Assembly: GCF_028640845.1 (NCBI RefSeq)
Contig: NC_080540.1
Location: forward strand, 283,358,524 to 283,422,523
From: Ahaetulla prasina
Taxonomy: Eukaryota > Chordata > Lepidosauria > Squamata > Colubridae
Direction of reading: 5' to 3'
DNA: 64,000 nt
Positions 1 to 11,147 of the stretch are shown here, in pieces; within the stretch, counting starts at the first letter, position 1, and each line of letters opens with the position of its first letter. The notes under the pieces are model-generated. The model made no database searches and was not told the origin of the DNA. It was given only the letters and a program-made list of their open reading frames with translations. The translations under genes were made by a program, and so were the position numbers.

Positions 1-196
1 ATAATCTCCATTCCCACCCCACTCCAGGAGAAGGATATTGCATAATTTCCATTCCCACCCCACTCTGGGTTAGCCAGAGGTGGCATTTGCCAGTTCTCTG
101 AACTACTCAAAATTTCCATTACCGGTTCTCCGAACTGCTCAAAATTTCCGCTACAGTTCTCCAGACCCTGTCAGAACCTGCTGGATTTCATCCCTG
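1..196. mobile_element. hAT-like MITE, AACCGGT family (cut by window start)
   Basis: Right-hand part of the family seen whole at 54679-54958: paired CCGGTTCTC motifs, two GGAGAAGG-linked segments and an end reading GGATTTCATCCCTG, followed by a putative 8-bp target copy CTTTGGCC (197-204). The left end is outside the window. Confidence 0.75.
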
Positions 197-204
197 CTTT
201 GGCC

Positions 205-1045
205 CTTTAATTCATCATTATTAATACAGATTTTCAACCAGCCTTTCTCAGCTTTTTAACCCTGGGGGACCCTCTGTAATAACTGTCGGTCTCTGAGAAA
301 TCCCTGCATTAACATTATTAAGGTCTGAAGCTCAGGGTATGTCACCATGATCAGTATGTTGAATATACAATAACATAGTAATAATTAACAGGTAAAGAAT
401 AGAATTTGCTTTCATTTATTCTGTTTATTTTGGCCAACTTCCTAGCCTATTCTTTTTGTGGCTTTTCTCTGCCCAACAAAGATTATCAACTATAATGTCA
501 ATAGTGTGGGTGAGGAAAACAAGCCTTCCTTTTTTATAATTTCCTCCTTGATATTTTTTCTCCTTATCCAAGTAGGCCTACCTAAAAGCCTTATGGCAAA
601 AGTTTGCTGCATAGCACACTAATGAGGAAAGGTATATGCAATTTTATTCCCTATTTACAACTAAAAAGAGCTTTTAAGCCACTCCCCTTTGAAAAAAAGC
701 CAAAAATAAAGCAGGTAGTTATGCTTAGTTTACCTTTCTTGAAATTGGCATTTCTTTTCCTTTCATATGTTTTTAAAAATTCATAAAGAAAACCTAACAA
801 ATCCAAGTTAAATAAACTGCCTTATCCAAAATGAGGTTTATTTTTCTAAAGGTAGAATTCTGGTAAGTAAATTTTAGAAATATTTTTTTATATATGCTTT
901 TTATCTGAGCTCCAAACAGTACCGTGAAAAGAAAAATCCAGCTATTCTGCTTCCACTTTACTAAAAGAGAAGAAAAATCTTGGCAAAATTCTCAAGCGGT
1001 ACAGGATTCCTCATGTTTTTGCAACAGTAAAGCAAACTCAAAATC
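205..1045. other. AT-rich intronic sequence, nothing recognised
   Basis: No repeat family or coding segment could be named. Short open frames here have no family resemblance. Confidence 0.5.
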
Positions 1046-1103
1046 GGAAGGAAGGAAGGAAGGAAGGAAGGAAGGAAGGAAGGAAGGAAGGAAGGAAGGA
1101 AGG
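1046..1103. repeat. (GGAA)n microsatellite
   Basis: Fourteen or so uninterrupted GGAA units. Open frames across it are artefacts. Confidence 0.95.
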
Positions 1104-1693
1104 ATCTTGTATAGAGGAAGAAAACTTTCAGGGACTTATCAAAAAGATTTTGATAGTTATTATAAAAAGAACTTTCGCTGGCTGACATTTTATTTCAGTA
1201 AAGATTTGGAATGCACAGTATGGGCAATTCAACAGCTGCAGAAAATTCTCTCCCACGCATCATTTTCCATGGGTAGCACACGCAAGAGGAGTTCTGCTCA
1301 CAAACACCTCTCACAGGTGCAGAAATCCCAAAGGCAAAAAATGGCAGTTGAAAAAAAATATCTCCAGAGGAGACAGTAGGGAACCACTCTGCTATGAGTG
1401 AAAAAATATCATGATTAATGGCCTCACAAATACAATCAATCAACCAACCAACATTGACTGATCAATGCAGTCACTAGGAGTCATGCTCAAAATAAATCTA
1501 TCCACTACCACCCACTTCAGCCAACTGTAGGCAATAGTATAAGATGACCAGGCCTAGCCCAAAAGAGGGGTCAAGCATGTCATCAAGTCCCTTCATGCTC
1601 ACAAGAGATCTAACTCCAGCCCACCTTGAATTCTACTGACTCTTACCTATTACCAATTTGTTTTGACCATTAGTTCATATTTTTGTTGAAAGT
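1104..1693. other. Intronic sequence, nothing recognised
   Basis: Mostly single-copy in appearance. It contains a short CAAT/CAAC-rich stretch near 1432-1452. Confidence 0.45.
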
Positions 1694-2106
1694 CAGGGAT
1701 GGGTTGCTGGGGGTTCGCAGGGGTTCGGGAGAACCTCTAGCTAAGATTCTGTGCAGTTCAGAGAACCTCCAAATCCCACTCCTGGCTGGCCCTGCCCACC
1801 CCTCCCGTCCCCTCCCAGGAGTCCCCATGCTGCCCATTTTGGATGCAGGTAAGCGCAGGGCGTGCACGGAGGCTCAGGGAGGGTGAAAACCAGGCCTACC
1901 GGAAGTTCTAGAGGGCCTCTGGAGCCTGGGGAGGCCATTTTTGCCCTCCCGGAGGCTCAAGTAAAGCCTCCGGAGCCCGGGGAGGGGAAAAAGCCCCCCC
2001 TCCCACCATGGTGTAGGAGGCTGACTAGGCCACGGCCACCATGGCCATGCCCACCTAGCAACCAGGCAGCGAAACTCCTTGCTAAAATTTTTGAAGCCCA
2101 CCCCTG
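1694..2106. mobile_element. hAT-like non-autonomous element, GC-rich variant
   Basis: Starts CAGGGATGGG and ends CCCACCCCTG, inverted ends of the hAT-like families found throughout the window, with an internal GTTCAGAGAACC motif. The flanking 8 bp do not match, so the target duplication is lost or an end is misplaced. Confidence 0.6.
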
Positions 2107-2186
2107 GTTAGTATGCCTTAAACCTGTATTCATTTGAACCACCTTGGTTCCTGATTCCCTCGCTTGATAGCAGTTTACAAAATATA

Positions 2187-2522
2187 ACAATGTCGGTTGG
2201 CGGCCCCAGGGGGAGAGCCTTCTCTGTGGCAGCACTGGCCCTTTGGAATGAGTTGCCTCCGGGGTTACGCCAACTCCCCGACCTCCGGACCTTCAAACGG
2301 GAACTGAAGACTTTATTATTTCATCAAGCGGGACTAGCCTAAGTGTATTTTAACTGTAAATTTTAAGGGGTTTTATGTTGGTCTATGACCGTTTTAGTCG
2401 ATTGGCCTACTAAATATTTGTTTTTAAATTCTTTTTAAATTTGTTTTTTATTCTCTGTATTTTAATATGGCTGTAAACCGTCCTGAGTCCTTCGGGAGAA
2501 GGGCAGTATAGAAATTAAATTA

Positions 2523-2597
<75 letters not shown>
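2187..2597 (+). mobile_element. L2/CR1-clade LINE, 5'-truncated 3' end
   Basis: Codes for the end of a LINE reverse-transcriptase ORF (GRAFSVAALALWNELPPGL-like, about 2200-2345), then a 3' UTR with TCCTGAGTCCTTCGGGAGAA and an AAAT-repeat tail (2522-2597). The same layout occurs at 7660-8133 and, reversed, at 34718-35200. Family assignment rests on the ALWNELP motif. Confidence 0.8.
2522..2597. repeat. (AAAT)n tail of the LINE
   Basis: About 18 uninterrupted AAAT units, formed at the 3' end of the LINE at 2187. Confidence 0.95.
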
Positions 2598-2598
<1 letters not shown>

Positions 2599-2626
2599 AT
2601 TAAACTAATCAATTTAAAATACAGAT

Positions 2627-2773
2627 CAGTGGTTCACAATCTTTTCTTCACCATGGACCCCTTTTAAATTCCTTTTGTGGCCATGGACCACCAAGACTTA
2701 ACTCAACATTTCTTCAAGCCTTCGCAGACCCCTGAGAGGATATTGTCGGCCTCCAGGGGTCGGCGAACCACAG
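2627..2773. mobile_element. hAT-like MITE (CAGTGGTTC type)
   Basis: Begins CAGTGGTTCACAATC and ends with its inverted partner GAACCACAG, with the ATGGACC / GCCTCCAGG internal segments typical of short hAT derivatives. No convincing target duplication is left. Confidence 0.55.
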
Positions 2774-3123
2774 ATTAAGAAGCATAGACATAGACAAAAC
2801 AAAACAAGGTGCCCTGGATTAAAAACCATTAAAATAAATTGATAGGGCTACCTCAAAACACATTAACCCCTGTACATGTATAGATATGTGTGTGTGTGTG
2901 TACATGCACATAAATCCACATAGTTATATGATATCAGAGAGAGATTTATGAGTTTGCAAATGATCATCACAAATTCTAAATTATGTCCTTCTCAATACCT
3001 TTTACAAAAATGTACTTTCTCCTGGTTCAAAAATTTAGATTAGGGCTGGGGAATGATGGGCCTTTTATGACTGGTGGACTTCAACTCCCAGAAGTCAAAC
3101 ACTTCAACATTGATCATCTAAAC

Positions 3124-3255
3124 CAGAGGTGGGAACCATGGCCCCTTTATGACTTGTGGACGTCAACTCCCAGAATTCCTGAGACAGAATGGCTGCCTCA
3201 GGAATTCTGGGAGTTGATGTCCACGAGTCATAAAAAGGCCATTGTTCCCCACCCA
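3124..3255. mobile_element. Palindromic hAT-like MITE
   Basis: Starts CAGAGGTGGGAACCATGG. The two arms share CAACTCCCAGAATTCCTGAG and its reverse complement, so the element folds into one long hairpin. Flanked by ATCTAAAC (3116-3123) and ATTTAAAC (3256-3263), a 7-of-8 target duplication. A decayed half copy precedes it at about 3044-3110. Confidence 0.75.
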
Positions 3256-3263
3256 ATTTAAAC

Positions 3264-4105
3264 TTCTGGGGCCAGCATTGCTGTTAAATATTTTCTACTC
3301 TACAAAGAAAATGAAGCTTGCAGACTGGATGCTGAAGAGAAATTTCAGACTGCATCTTCTTTCTGTTTCTGATGCATTCCCTTCTATTAGAATATTCAGA
3401 ATGCATTCCAGGATTGCCTGGTTGCTATGCAGTCCAGCTGAGTACCAGGTCTGATGCACAGACTTGGTAACCGAGTGAAGCAAAGCAATCTTAAATCCGT
3501 CAGATTTGCAGGATAATCTTACACGTGGCAAGATTAGGAGCCTATAATCATCTGAAATTTGCAGCACGTCACCTGCCCAGATTAAACAACTGTCAGCTGA
3601 TAGATGCATCTTTCAGAGCTTTTCAACTACGTGTAAACAAATAGCTGCGATGAGGCCTGCTGAACTTAAGTTTGCAAAACCAGACAGAGAATTGCCTGGC
3701 ACAAAGTAGATGGGTGGAGACGGCCACGTTTATCCCCAGGAAACAGAAATGCCTGTTCTCCAGTGCAAACCAGTGTAACAGAAAGTCTCCTAGAAAGAAA
3801 ACTCTCTGTCAATCCAAAAAAGGTATTACAGAAAGGCAAACACGTTCTACTTAAAGATAGGAAGATCTACCTCCCAAACAAGCTTGTTATTGCAAAATGT
3901 TCCTGTTATTGAGATTGGGATTAGCTGCTATTAGATCCTAATGTTAATCTGAAAAAAACAGGGTCACCCAAGAATCCAAGGGAGAGATTAATGAATATTA
4001 AAATACAAAACTAATCTCTTGTCATCGGTCATTTTATAAAAGCCTATGGGCTACTTTCCTTGACCACCAGCTATTCAGAAGGTCATGAAGAGTAAAAGGA
4101 GACAG
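3264..4105. other. Intronic sequence, nothing recognised
   Basis: Single-copy in appearance, moderately AT-rich. Open frames of up to 104 codons occur on both strands without family resemblance. Confidence 0.45.
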
Positions 4106-4109
4106 CGGC

Positions 4110-4590
4110 ATCGTTGAAGATGTTGGTTGTGAGCTTTAAAGCCTTTCATGGATTCGGATTGGATTGCTTAACAGAATTGTCTCTCCCCAATTGTTTCTAC
4201 TTGTCCTACCTGATCTGGCAGGAAGGACAAGCTCTGTGTACTATCACACCTAGTGTGATGGAATCTCCAGCTAGAGTAGAAGGTGGAGTAAAGGCGGGTT
4301 TTAGCTTGGAGTCACTCCATAGGAGGAAATAATAGAGGCCAGACTCTGGAAGCTTTTTAACTGCCTTTTCCCAAGAGAACACATAGTCTGGCGAGATTCC
4401 TGTAATTAGAAGAATAGCGATATGGAAATGATTTTGGCCATTGAGTTATTCTGTTTCTTGCGCCTGGTAGCTAGGGAGCGTTGATTGGTGAGGCCAAGAA
4501 GGAGAGCCTTTTGTGCCATGGCACCCACCTTTTGAAACATCATCACCCTGGGATTAGAGTGGCCCCATCCCAGTTGGCCTTCCATTTTAA
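4110..4590 (+). mobile_element. Decayed L2/CR1-clade LINE fragment
   Basis: The conceptual peptide LVVSFKAFHGFGLDCLTE (about 4117-4173) resembles the LLVTFKALYGMGLGHL segment at 12240-12290, a conserved part of LINE ORF2 just before its C-terminus. Beyond it the frame is broken. Further degenerate LINE-like sequence may run to the SINE at 4591. Confidence 0.5.
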
Positions 4591-4812
4591 AGGCGGCGCA
4601 GTGGTTAAAATGCAGTACTGCAGGTTAGCTCTGCATCCCATTGCCAGGAGTTCGATTCTGATCAGCTCAAGGTTAATTCAGCCTCCCATTCTTCCAAAGT
4701 CGGTAAATGAGTACCCAGATTATTGGGGTCAATATGCTGACATTGTAAACAACTTAGAGAGGGCTGTAAAGCACTGTGGAGCAGTATGAAAGTCAAAGTG
4801 CTATTGCTATTG
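4591..4812 (+). mobile_element. tRNA-derived SINE (Sauria/Squam type)
   Basis: Head with a pol III A-box-like CAGTGGTTAAAATGCAG and B-box-like GAGTTCGATTCTGATC. Body and tail read GTAAACAACTTAGAGAGGGC and end GTGCTATTGCTATT, the tail shared with Bov-B-mobilised SINEs. A complete but diverged copy. Confidence 0.85.
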
Positions 4813-5331
4813 GAAACTTGGTTTTGTTCCTACAGGATGGCACATTTGCGGTATAGAGAAAACAAGACTAGAATCCAGCTACAGTTTTACTCACAGGCTA
4901 AACATGGCACTGTGAGTGTTTACATTCAACAATAAAATTCACGTTGTTGGAGTTGCAGGTGTTTTTCTGTTTTAGGTAATAAATGCTGCCCATCCCATGT
5001 TCTCCATTGTGAGCGACCCTCATTTCAGTTTACAAGGATGCAGTTAAGGCTAATCTAGCCGTGATGCAAAGCCTGTTCAAGGGTTGTGTTGAATGTTATG
5101 GATTGTATCTCTATCGCTGATTATGTTCTCTGGTTTTTAAAATGTTTTTACTATGATTTTTTTATGCTCGTTGAGTTGCTTTTATTTGCATTTTTGCTTA
5201 TTATTTTTTTTTAATGCTATTTTAACAATTGTGACCTGCTTGGAGTCACATATGTGAAATGGACAGCTAATGTTTTTAATAGTATTTTCGCTACTGGTCT
5301 GCATGAATTTTGGTGGCTGGAGATCGCCCTC
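4813..5331. other. Intronic sequence with a possible LINE 3' UTR
   Basis: The T-rich part from about 5090 to 5275, ending GACCTGCTTGGAGTCACATA, resembles a LINE 3' UTR, but no coding part is attached. Confidence 0.35.
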
Positions 5332-5333
5332 TA

Positions 5334-5675
5334 CAGGTAGTCCTCAATATACCACCTTAATGAAGCCTGCCCAATACAGTCTAAGTTATGACAGTCGTAA
5401 AGCAGATCACCTACATGACCAACTCAATTTTACAATTTTGTTTTTTGCAGTCATTAAGCTAACACTGCAGTAGTTAAGCAATTGCAAAAACATAAAATGT
5501 GGTCACATGACCATAGGACAGTGCAAATGGCCACAAATGATTTCTGAGCGCCCAAAATGCAGTCACGTGACTGAGAGGGATGGCCGTCAGATCTTCAGGT
5601 TGTAAGTGCCCATGGGAAGTCTATCATAATTTTAAACGGTCACAAAGCGACCGGTCATAAGATGAGGTCTACCTG
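5334..5675. mobile_element. Tc1/mariner-type MITE (CAGGTAGTCCTC family)
   Basis: Begins CAGGTAGTCCTCAATATACC after a TA and ends GAGGTCTACCTG. Internal AAATTCAATT-like, GTCACATGACC and GGTCATAA motifs match the family at 44571 and 62656. The right TA has mutated to TG. Confidence 0.75.
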
Positions 5676-6057
5676 TGCAGCAGGTTTGCGAATTGCAGAA
5701 ATCAGAACTGAGTAGTAAACACTCACACACTATAATTGGCAGCAACATCTAGCTGCCACATCATCTCTGTAGTGCTCTTGAGTAAGCAATTTTCCCCTTG
5801 TCCTTGTAGTTAAGCACATTGTGCTCGACTGGAGAAAATGGAGGGGGGAAAAAGAGATGTGACTCCGGAGAATTTAAAAACAAAAACAAGGAAGAGAGGA
5901 CTGGAATTAACAAGAGACAATATCTAAGTACTGGGATTTACACATAGTTTGGCTCAATTATATGAAACTACTGACAAGACTAGTAATATGACCTGTTCCC
6001 CAGCATAATGTTTTCTTAGTGAGAGTTAGTTTTGGCAATCTCTCTTCATCCCTTACT

Positions 6058-6482
6058 GTATTTTTCAGTATAAAACGCACCTTAGTTTTTGGGGAGGAAA
6101 ATAGGGCGGGGGGAGGGAATTCTGCCTATCAGGTATTCTTCTGGGTAGTCCCAGTACATTAGTTTGCTCTCTGGTTTTGAGGTTGGGGCTGTGCTTCTAA
6201 AGCACAGCTGATTGTCGGAAGGAGCAGCAATTAGAAAAGCAGGCAAAGCACGGAAGATGCTTTGCTCACGTTGGGGCTGAAAAACAGCTTCAAAAGCACA
6301 GCTGATCCTCAGAGGGAGCTCCAATGACTAAAGCAGGCGAAGTGCGGAAGGGGTAAGAGAAAGCAGCAGCTGTTCTGGGTAGCCATTTTTGGCGCCATGC
6401 GCAGGGTTACATTTGGAGTATAAGACGCACCCAAATTTTCAGCCTCTTTTAGGAGGGAAAAGTGTGTTTTATACTCCGTATA
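6058..6482. mobile_element. TA-flanked MITE (GTATAAGACGCACC family)
   Basis: The left end holds CAGTATAAAACGCACC and the right end GTATAAGACGCACCC in one arm plus TTTTATACTCCGTA, an inverted arrangement. This type of terminal sequence with TA flanks points to a Tc1/mariner-derived MITE. The interior contains two near copies of an AAGCACAGCTGAT segment. Confidence 0.6.
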
Positions 6483-7313
6483 ATCTGGCAATCTGGCAGA
6501 TTCTATAAATGGTGTGCCATCACTTCTTCTCCTGAAAGGGTGCTATCTCTGCAGACTTGGGGAATCTTCTAAACCCCACAGCGGATCTGGTCAAGGATGA
6601 GAATGAAGTTTTTCAACACAAATAGAAGGCCACCCCTGGAGAGAAGCCATGGCAGTTATGTAAAAATAATAATAATAATACCAAAAGAACACTGACCCCA
6701 GATACCTTGAAGAGGAGAAATTTAAAAACAAAACATCGCAATAAGAGGGTTTCATGCCAGATAGTCAGAATTCCTAGAAACGGGAAACCTAGGCAAGAAA
6801 AATTAAGGTGGGCAGAAAATCACCAGGTGAAGTTAGGAATGTTGGCTGCCAATTCTACCTTGGACCCCAACCAAAATAAGAAGCATACAACTAGAACTCC
6901 AAAAAATTAGCCACCCCTGGCTGCAATTCATCATTTCTATTAATCAGGCCTAATCATCTCTGAGGGCTTCATAAAAGCCTTCTGTGTCCTATGCAAAGGT
7001 TGTCTCGCTCTCGGCCCACCACTTTTCTGACTCTACTGAGCAACAGGAAGAACGGAGAATCTGAAAACCAAAATTGGTACCCAAAAAATTTGTACAACTC
7101 AACGGAACTAATGTTGGATAAATAATACTGATCATAGAAACTGCATTTGCTGGGGTTATAGGGACCTGAAAGGATGTAAATAAGCAAAATGATTAGAAGA
7201 TTAAAACAGTTGTGGTTCTTTTGGAGTGATGAAGGCTTTTTACCTTAAATAAAAGGCATGTAAAAAAAAAACTTGACATTGCCAAATAAAAGAATATTTT
7301 ATAGATGGAAACA
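6483..7313. other. Intronic sequence, nothing recognised
   Basis: AT-rich, with a short (AAT) run near 6668. No family or exon is visible. Confidence 0.45.
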
Positions 7314-7536
7314 GGCAACATGGCTCCATGTACCACTTTGGGCACGCGTTAGTGGTGGGTTGCTCCCAGTATGGACTGGTTCTTGTGAACCGGTAGTTAA
7401 ACTGGGAGTAGGGTCCGCCCATTGACCCCGACATCATCAGGAAGCTTCTGCGTGTGCGCGATCCCATTGCAAACCGGTAGTAAATATAAGTAGAACCCAC
7501 CCCTGGCACGCATGCCATAGGTTCGCCATCACGGGA
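7314..7536. mobile_element. Remnant of hAT-like GTGATGGC family, interrupted
   Basis: The right end GGTTCGCCATCACGGG matches the family seen whole at 31925-32244. The left part is a short GCACGCG stretch interrupted by the insertion at 7350-7505. Confidence 0.6.
7350..7505. mobile_element. hAT-like MITE nested in another MITE
   Basis: Starts TAGTGGTGGGTTGC and ends AACCCACCCCTG, with two AACCGGTAGT motifs. Flanks GCACGCGT (7342-7349) and GCACGCAT (7506-7513) give a 7-of-8 target duplication. It lies inside the older GTGATGGC-family element. Confidence 0.8.
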
Positions 7537-7659
7537 TTAGGATGATGGTGGAGAGAACTCACAGTTCATTTTCCACCCATTCATTAGTTTCTTCACCTGT
7601 TTGATATCCTTGATCAGTCCTGTCCATGAAAGCCAGCTGTTAAATGAAGGCTATGCTAA

Positions 7660-8133
7660 ATCCTTCAGAAAGTTACCTAAGGGTACTTACGAGACCGCCT
7701 GCTGTTACCCTATGCCTCCCACCGACCCGTACGCTCTCACAGAGAGGGTCTCCTCAGGGTGCCGTCCGCCAAACAATGTCAGCTGGCTGCCCCCAGGAGT
7801 AGGGCCTTCTCTGTGGGGGCACCGACGCTCTGGAATGAACTCCCCCCTGGCCTACGTCAAGTGCCTGATCTTCGGACCTTCCGTCGTGAGCTAAAAACAT
7901 ATTTATTTATTCAAGCAGGACTGGCATAAATAGATTGATTTTAAATTGGGGTTTTATTAATATTTTAAATTTTAAATTCATTTTAATTCTCAGCCGTTTA
8001 GTAATTGTTATATTTTAATTCGTTTTAATTGTATATATCCTGTATTTTATTCTGGCTGTACACCACCCTGAGTCCTTCGGGAGAAGGGCGGTATAAAAAT
8101 TTAATAAAATAAAATAAATAATAAATAAAATAA
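7660..8133 (+). mobile_element. L2/CR1-clade LINE, 5'-truncated 3' end
   Basis: ORF2 end in two broken frames (SWLPPGVGPSLWGH..., about 7735-7925), matching the RLAAPRGRAFSVGAPTLWNE peptide of the copy at 34.9 kb. The 3' UTR holds CCTGAGTCCTTCGGGAGAAG and an AAAT-rich tail (about 8103-8133). Confidence 0.8.
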
Positions 8134-8480
8134 GCCCCACATGAACAGAAAAGGTCAAGCCCCATAACGTCTCATTTCTTTCTCTTTAGGAGAAAACAAG
8201 GGGGGAAAACCATCCCACTGGAGCCACAGAGGGAAAAACAATGCTGAAAATAGCACGTTGTGTTTACAAAACTGTACCTTGACATTTATCATTATAGATA
8301 TGTATATATAACATTAGGCTGAGGTTGCTTAGCAGCATTCTCAAAGTCTCTGAAACAAGCAGAGAAACCACTAGTGCCCCCCTCCTGCATCCAAATCAAA
8401 TGCAGCAGTTAGTCAAGTGTAAGCCACACTATAAATGAAAATGCACACTCGTCACAGATCCTCATCCAAGGCCTAAAAAT
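8134..8480. other. Intronic sequence, nothing recognised
   Basis: Contains a GTATATATAAC stretch near 8300. No repeat family named. Confidence 0.4.
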
Positions 8481-8489
8481 ATGACACCT

Positions 8490-8752
8490 GCCAAGGTACG
8501 GTTCTATTGTCCAAACGATGTTTTTCCAAAAGGCGACTGAAGACTTTCTTGGTTTTTTTCCCCTTGAAAACGTTTTGCTTCTCATCCAAGAAGTTTCTTC
8601 CGTTCTGAACTTCAGAATGGAAGAAGCTTCTTGGATGAGAAGCAAAATGTTTTCAAGGGAAAAAAAAGAATTAAGTCCAGTTGCCTTTTGGAAAAGCACC
8701 TTTGGGACAATCTTAACCTGGACGACTGAGAATCTCCATAGATGTACGGATC
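8490..8752. mobile_element. Palindromic element, TTCTTGGATGAGAAG family
   Basis: Two arms carry CTTCTCATCCAAGAAG-type sequence and its complement around a short centre (about 8610). The outer part has CACCTTTGGGACAAT and GAGAATCTCCATAGA. Copies at 14031-14325 and 55905-56125 confirm a dispersed family. The class is uncertain; an inverted-repeat DNA element is most likely. Confidence 0.65.
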
Positions 8753-8792
8753 TATTATTCACCATCACTAAGCCCAAATTTTGAATACAGAT

Positions 8793-9158
8793 CAGGGGTG
8801 AAATGCTACTGGTTCGCTCCAGTTCGGGTGAACCGGTAGTGATAAAAACTACTGGTTCGGGTGACTGGTAGCCTTTTTAATTACCAGTCACCCGAACTGG
8901 TAATTAAAAAATTCGGTCGAACCAGATTCAGTTGAACTGGTAGTTTAAAAAAAGCTACCGGTTCCTCCGAACCGGTATTTCCGACGATCAGCTGAGACGG
9001 GAGGTTTAGCTTTGCTGAAAAGCAGGAAATCCCGCTCCTCTCGCTGGTCTACTTACCTTCCCAAGCCTCCTTTTCGCACACTGCGCATGTGCACACAGAG
9101 CACATTTGGCACGCAGCACGCATGCATGGCCAGCAAACTGGTTCAGATTTTACCACTG
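8793..9158. mobile_element. hAT-like MITE with perfect target duplication
   Basis: Starts CAGGGGTGAAATGCTACTGG and ends TTACCACTG, flanked by ATACAGAT on both sides (8785-8792, 9159-9166). Interior rich in AACCGGT / ACCGGTT motifs and a GCGCATGTGC palindrome. Confidence 0.85.
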
Positions 9159-9350
9159 ATACAGATCAGTTGTTTTTGGAAAATATCAGTCCTTCATCAA
9201 GAAGGAAACTAGGCCAAATGTCACATTTGAGAAGAACCAATGATGGGAAATGTTCTTCCAGTTCATCCATTTGCCTTGTCACTGGCAACTGGAGTTAAAG
9301 ACGGGGTTTGGTGAAAAGAAGAACAAGCAAGGTGGGTTTTTGGGGGATCC

Positions 9351-9617
9351 AGAACCAATTTGGTCTAGTGGTTAAGACACCAGAGTAGAAAGAAAGATTA
9401 TGAATTCAAGTCCCGCCTTAGTCATGAAACTCAGATGGATAACTTTGGGCCAATCACTCACTCTCTCTCTCTCTCTCTCTCAACCCAACCCACCTCACAG
9501 AATTATTAATGTGGGGAAAACAGAAGGAGGAAGGTATGTTGGACATGTTCACAACCTTTAGTTATTTATAAAAATCATAAAGGTGGAATATAAATAATAA
9601 ATACAATAAAATAAATC
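9351..9617 (+). mobile_element. tRNA-derived SINE (second squamate family)
   Basis: Head TTGGTCTAGTGGTTAAGAC (A box) and ATTCAAGTCCCGCC (B box), a body with CAACCCAACCCACCTCACAG, and a tail of AATAAATACAATAAAATAAA. A (CT)n run (9457-9481) sits in the body. It is not a tRNA gene: no acceptor stem, and the tail is SINE-like. Confidence 0.85.
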
Positions 9618-9984
9618 TAATGGTGCCTCCACTACTCATGCAATGAGAAGCCACCATTTTATTTTCCTACAATGCTGAAACGTTGGATGTTGAATTGATG
9701 TCTGTTGGGGGCACAGGTAGAAAAATGGAAGAGACTCCTCAACTCTCCATCTTTCCCTTCTGAAGACTTCCTCCCTTTCCCCTTGGATTAATGGAAATTT
9801 TCTGGAACGTTCCAGAAAAAAACAAGGCTCCAAGGAACCATTGTTATACTTTGGAATGAATCAAAGCCTTTTAGAATAAGGGTTTAGTCACTCAGAATGT
9901 GTAGGCTGAAGATTGCAAAAAGAAAAAGAAATCTATGTCAGTCTACAATATTAAAAATTGAGGATGAGTGAGAATCTTGGAAGT
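9618..9984. other. Intronic sequence, nothing recognised
   Basis: No family or exon visible. Confidence 0.4.
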
Positions 9985-10453
9985 TTTCATCGAATCGTAG
10001 AAAAACAGGAGTTGGAATGGTAATTGGCCATCTATGCTTGTTTGAAAACCAAAAGCTTCACTGTTTAACAGCTATTACATCAGAAAATTGCTCCTGTTAT
10101 TTAGCCTGAAGCTCTTTTCTTTTAATTTCAAGTTACTGGTCTTTGCCTTGTTCTCAGTTTAAGCTCTTTTGCATGACAGCATTTTTGATATTTCTAGACT
10201 GCTGGCACATCTCCTGCTGATCTTCTCCTCTGCAAGCTAAATATATCAAGTTCTTTTAATTGTCCCTCACCAGAACGCGGTTCCCAGATCCCTCACCATC
10301 CTGGAAGCTTTCCTTGAAACCCATCCAAGCTTCTACACAACTCTTTCAAAGTGTGGTGCCCAGAACTAGGCACAGTATTCCTAATAGTCAGTGTTTTCTA
10401 ACCGGCACAAAGTACAAAAGAATATATTGGCTTCTAGGATCTGGATTCAACGT
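9985..10453 (-). mobile_element. Old CR1 LINE fragment
   Basis: The left end has ATCGAATCGTAGAAAAACAG, the CR1 3' end in reverse, and near 10340 AGTGTGGTGCCCAGAACTAG, the phrase that precedes the 3' end in amniote CR1 elements. Strongly diverged, so an old insertion. It is itself interrupted by the L1-like insert at 10471. Confidence 0.6.
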
Positions 10454-10470
10454 TTCTTGAATGCATTCTC

Positions 10471-10798
10471 TCTCTTTTTTTTTAGTTTAAAGTTTTTTAT
10501 TTTTAAACACATTAAAACGAAAGACAAAACATACAACATTTATATAGGTATCACTGTTTATCAGCTATTCAAGACAGTCCTTTCCTATTATTTTATATTT
10601 TAATTCTATCTTATTCTACTTTTATTTATCTACCCTTCCTTATTTCATCTACATTTTACCTTGTTGTTCAATTTTCTTATTTTCTAACCATTCATATCAT
10701 TTGCACCAGACTTTATAATATTCTGTATCCTCTTTCTCTTTAATTTCTTTTGTAAGTTTGTCCATCTCTGTACATTCTAGTATTTTTTTTTTTATTAA
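10471..10798 (-). mobile_element. Short L1-type insertion with 17-bp target duplication
   Basis: A 328-bp insert flanked by TTCTTGAATGCATTCTC at 10454-10470 and 10799-10815. A T run at the left end is a poly-A tail in reverse, so this is a minus-strand, 5'-truncated retrotransposed copy using the L1 mechanism. Its AT-rich body looks like an L1 3' UTR; a mobilised cellular RNA cannot be excluded. Confidence 0.75.
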
Positions 10799-10864
10799 TT
10801 CTTGAATGCATTCTCAATTGCTTCGGCTTTTTAAACTCCTGCAACACAGTTTGCATATGCTAAA

Positions 10865-11089
10865 CAGATGTGGTATTCAGCGGTTCGGACCAGTTCGAGT
10901 GAACTGGTAGCGGTAATCCCACCTGCCCCGGCTCTATGTTCTCCGAGTTAGGCTCATTTTTGAGGCTGGGTGTATGTGAGGAAGGCGCGCACACAAGCAA
11001 AGCGCATGTGCAGAAGGCACACACGCACGCACGCTCACATTTTTGGTGCTGGGCGAACCAGTAGGTAAATTATGTGAATCCCACCACTG
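10865..11089. mobile_element. hAT-like MITE with perfect target duplication
   Basis: Starts CAGATGTGGTATTCAGC, ends GAATCCCACCACTG, flanked by ATGCTAAA (10857-10864 and 11090-11097). Contains GAACTGGTAGCGG and an alternating GCGCACAC-rich centre. Confidence 0.85.
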
Positions 11090-11147
11090 ATGCTAAAGCT
11101 CACCTTTAGATAGATAATTCTCCCAGATAGCAACCTGATATCCAAGC

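Noticed and set aside
9351..9617. tRNA gene
   Set aside because: A- and B-box motifs are present but no cloverleaf closes, and the body and A-rich tail are those of a SINE. The same holds for 4591, 16222 and 56527.
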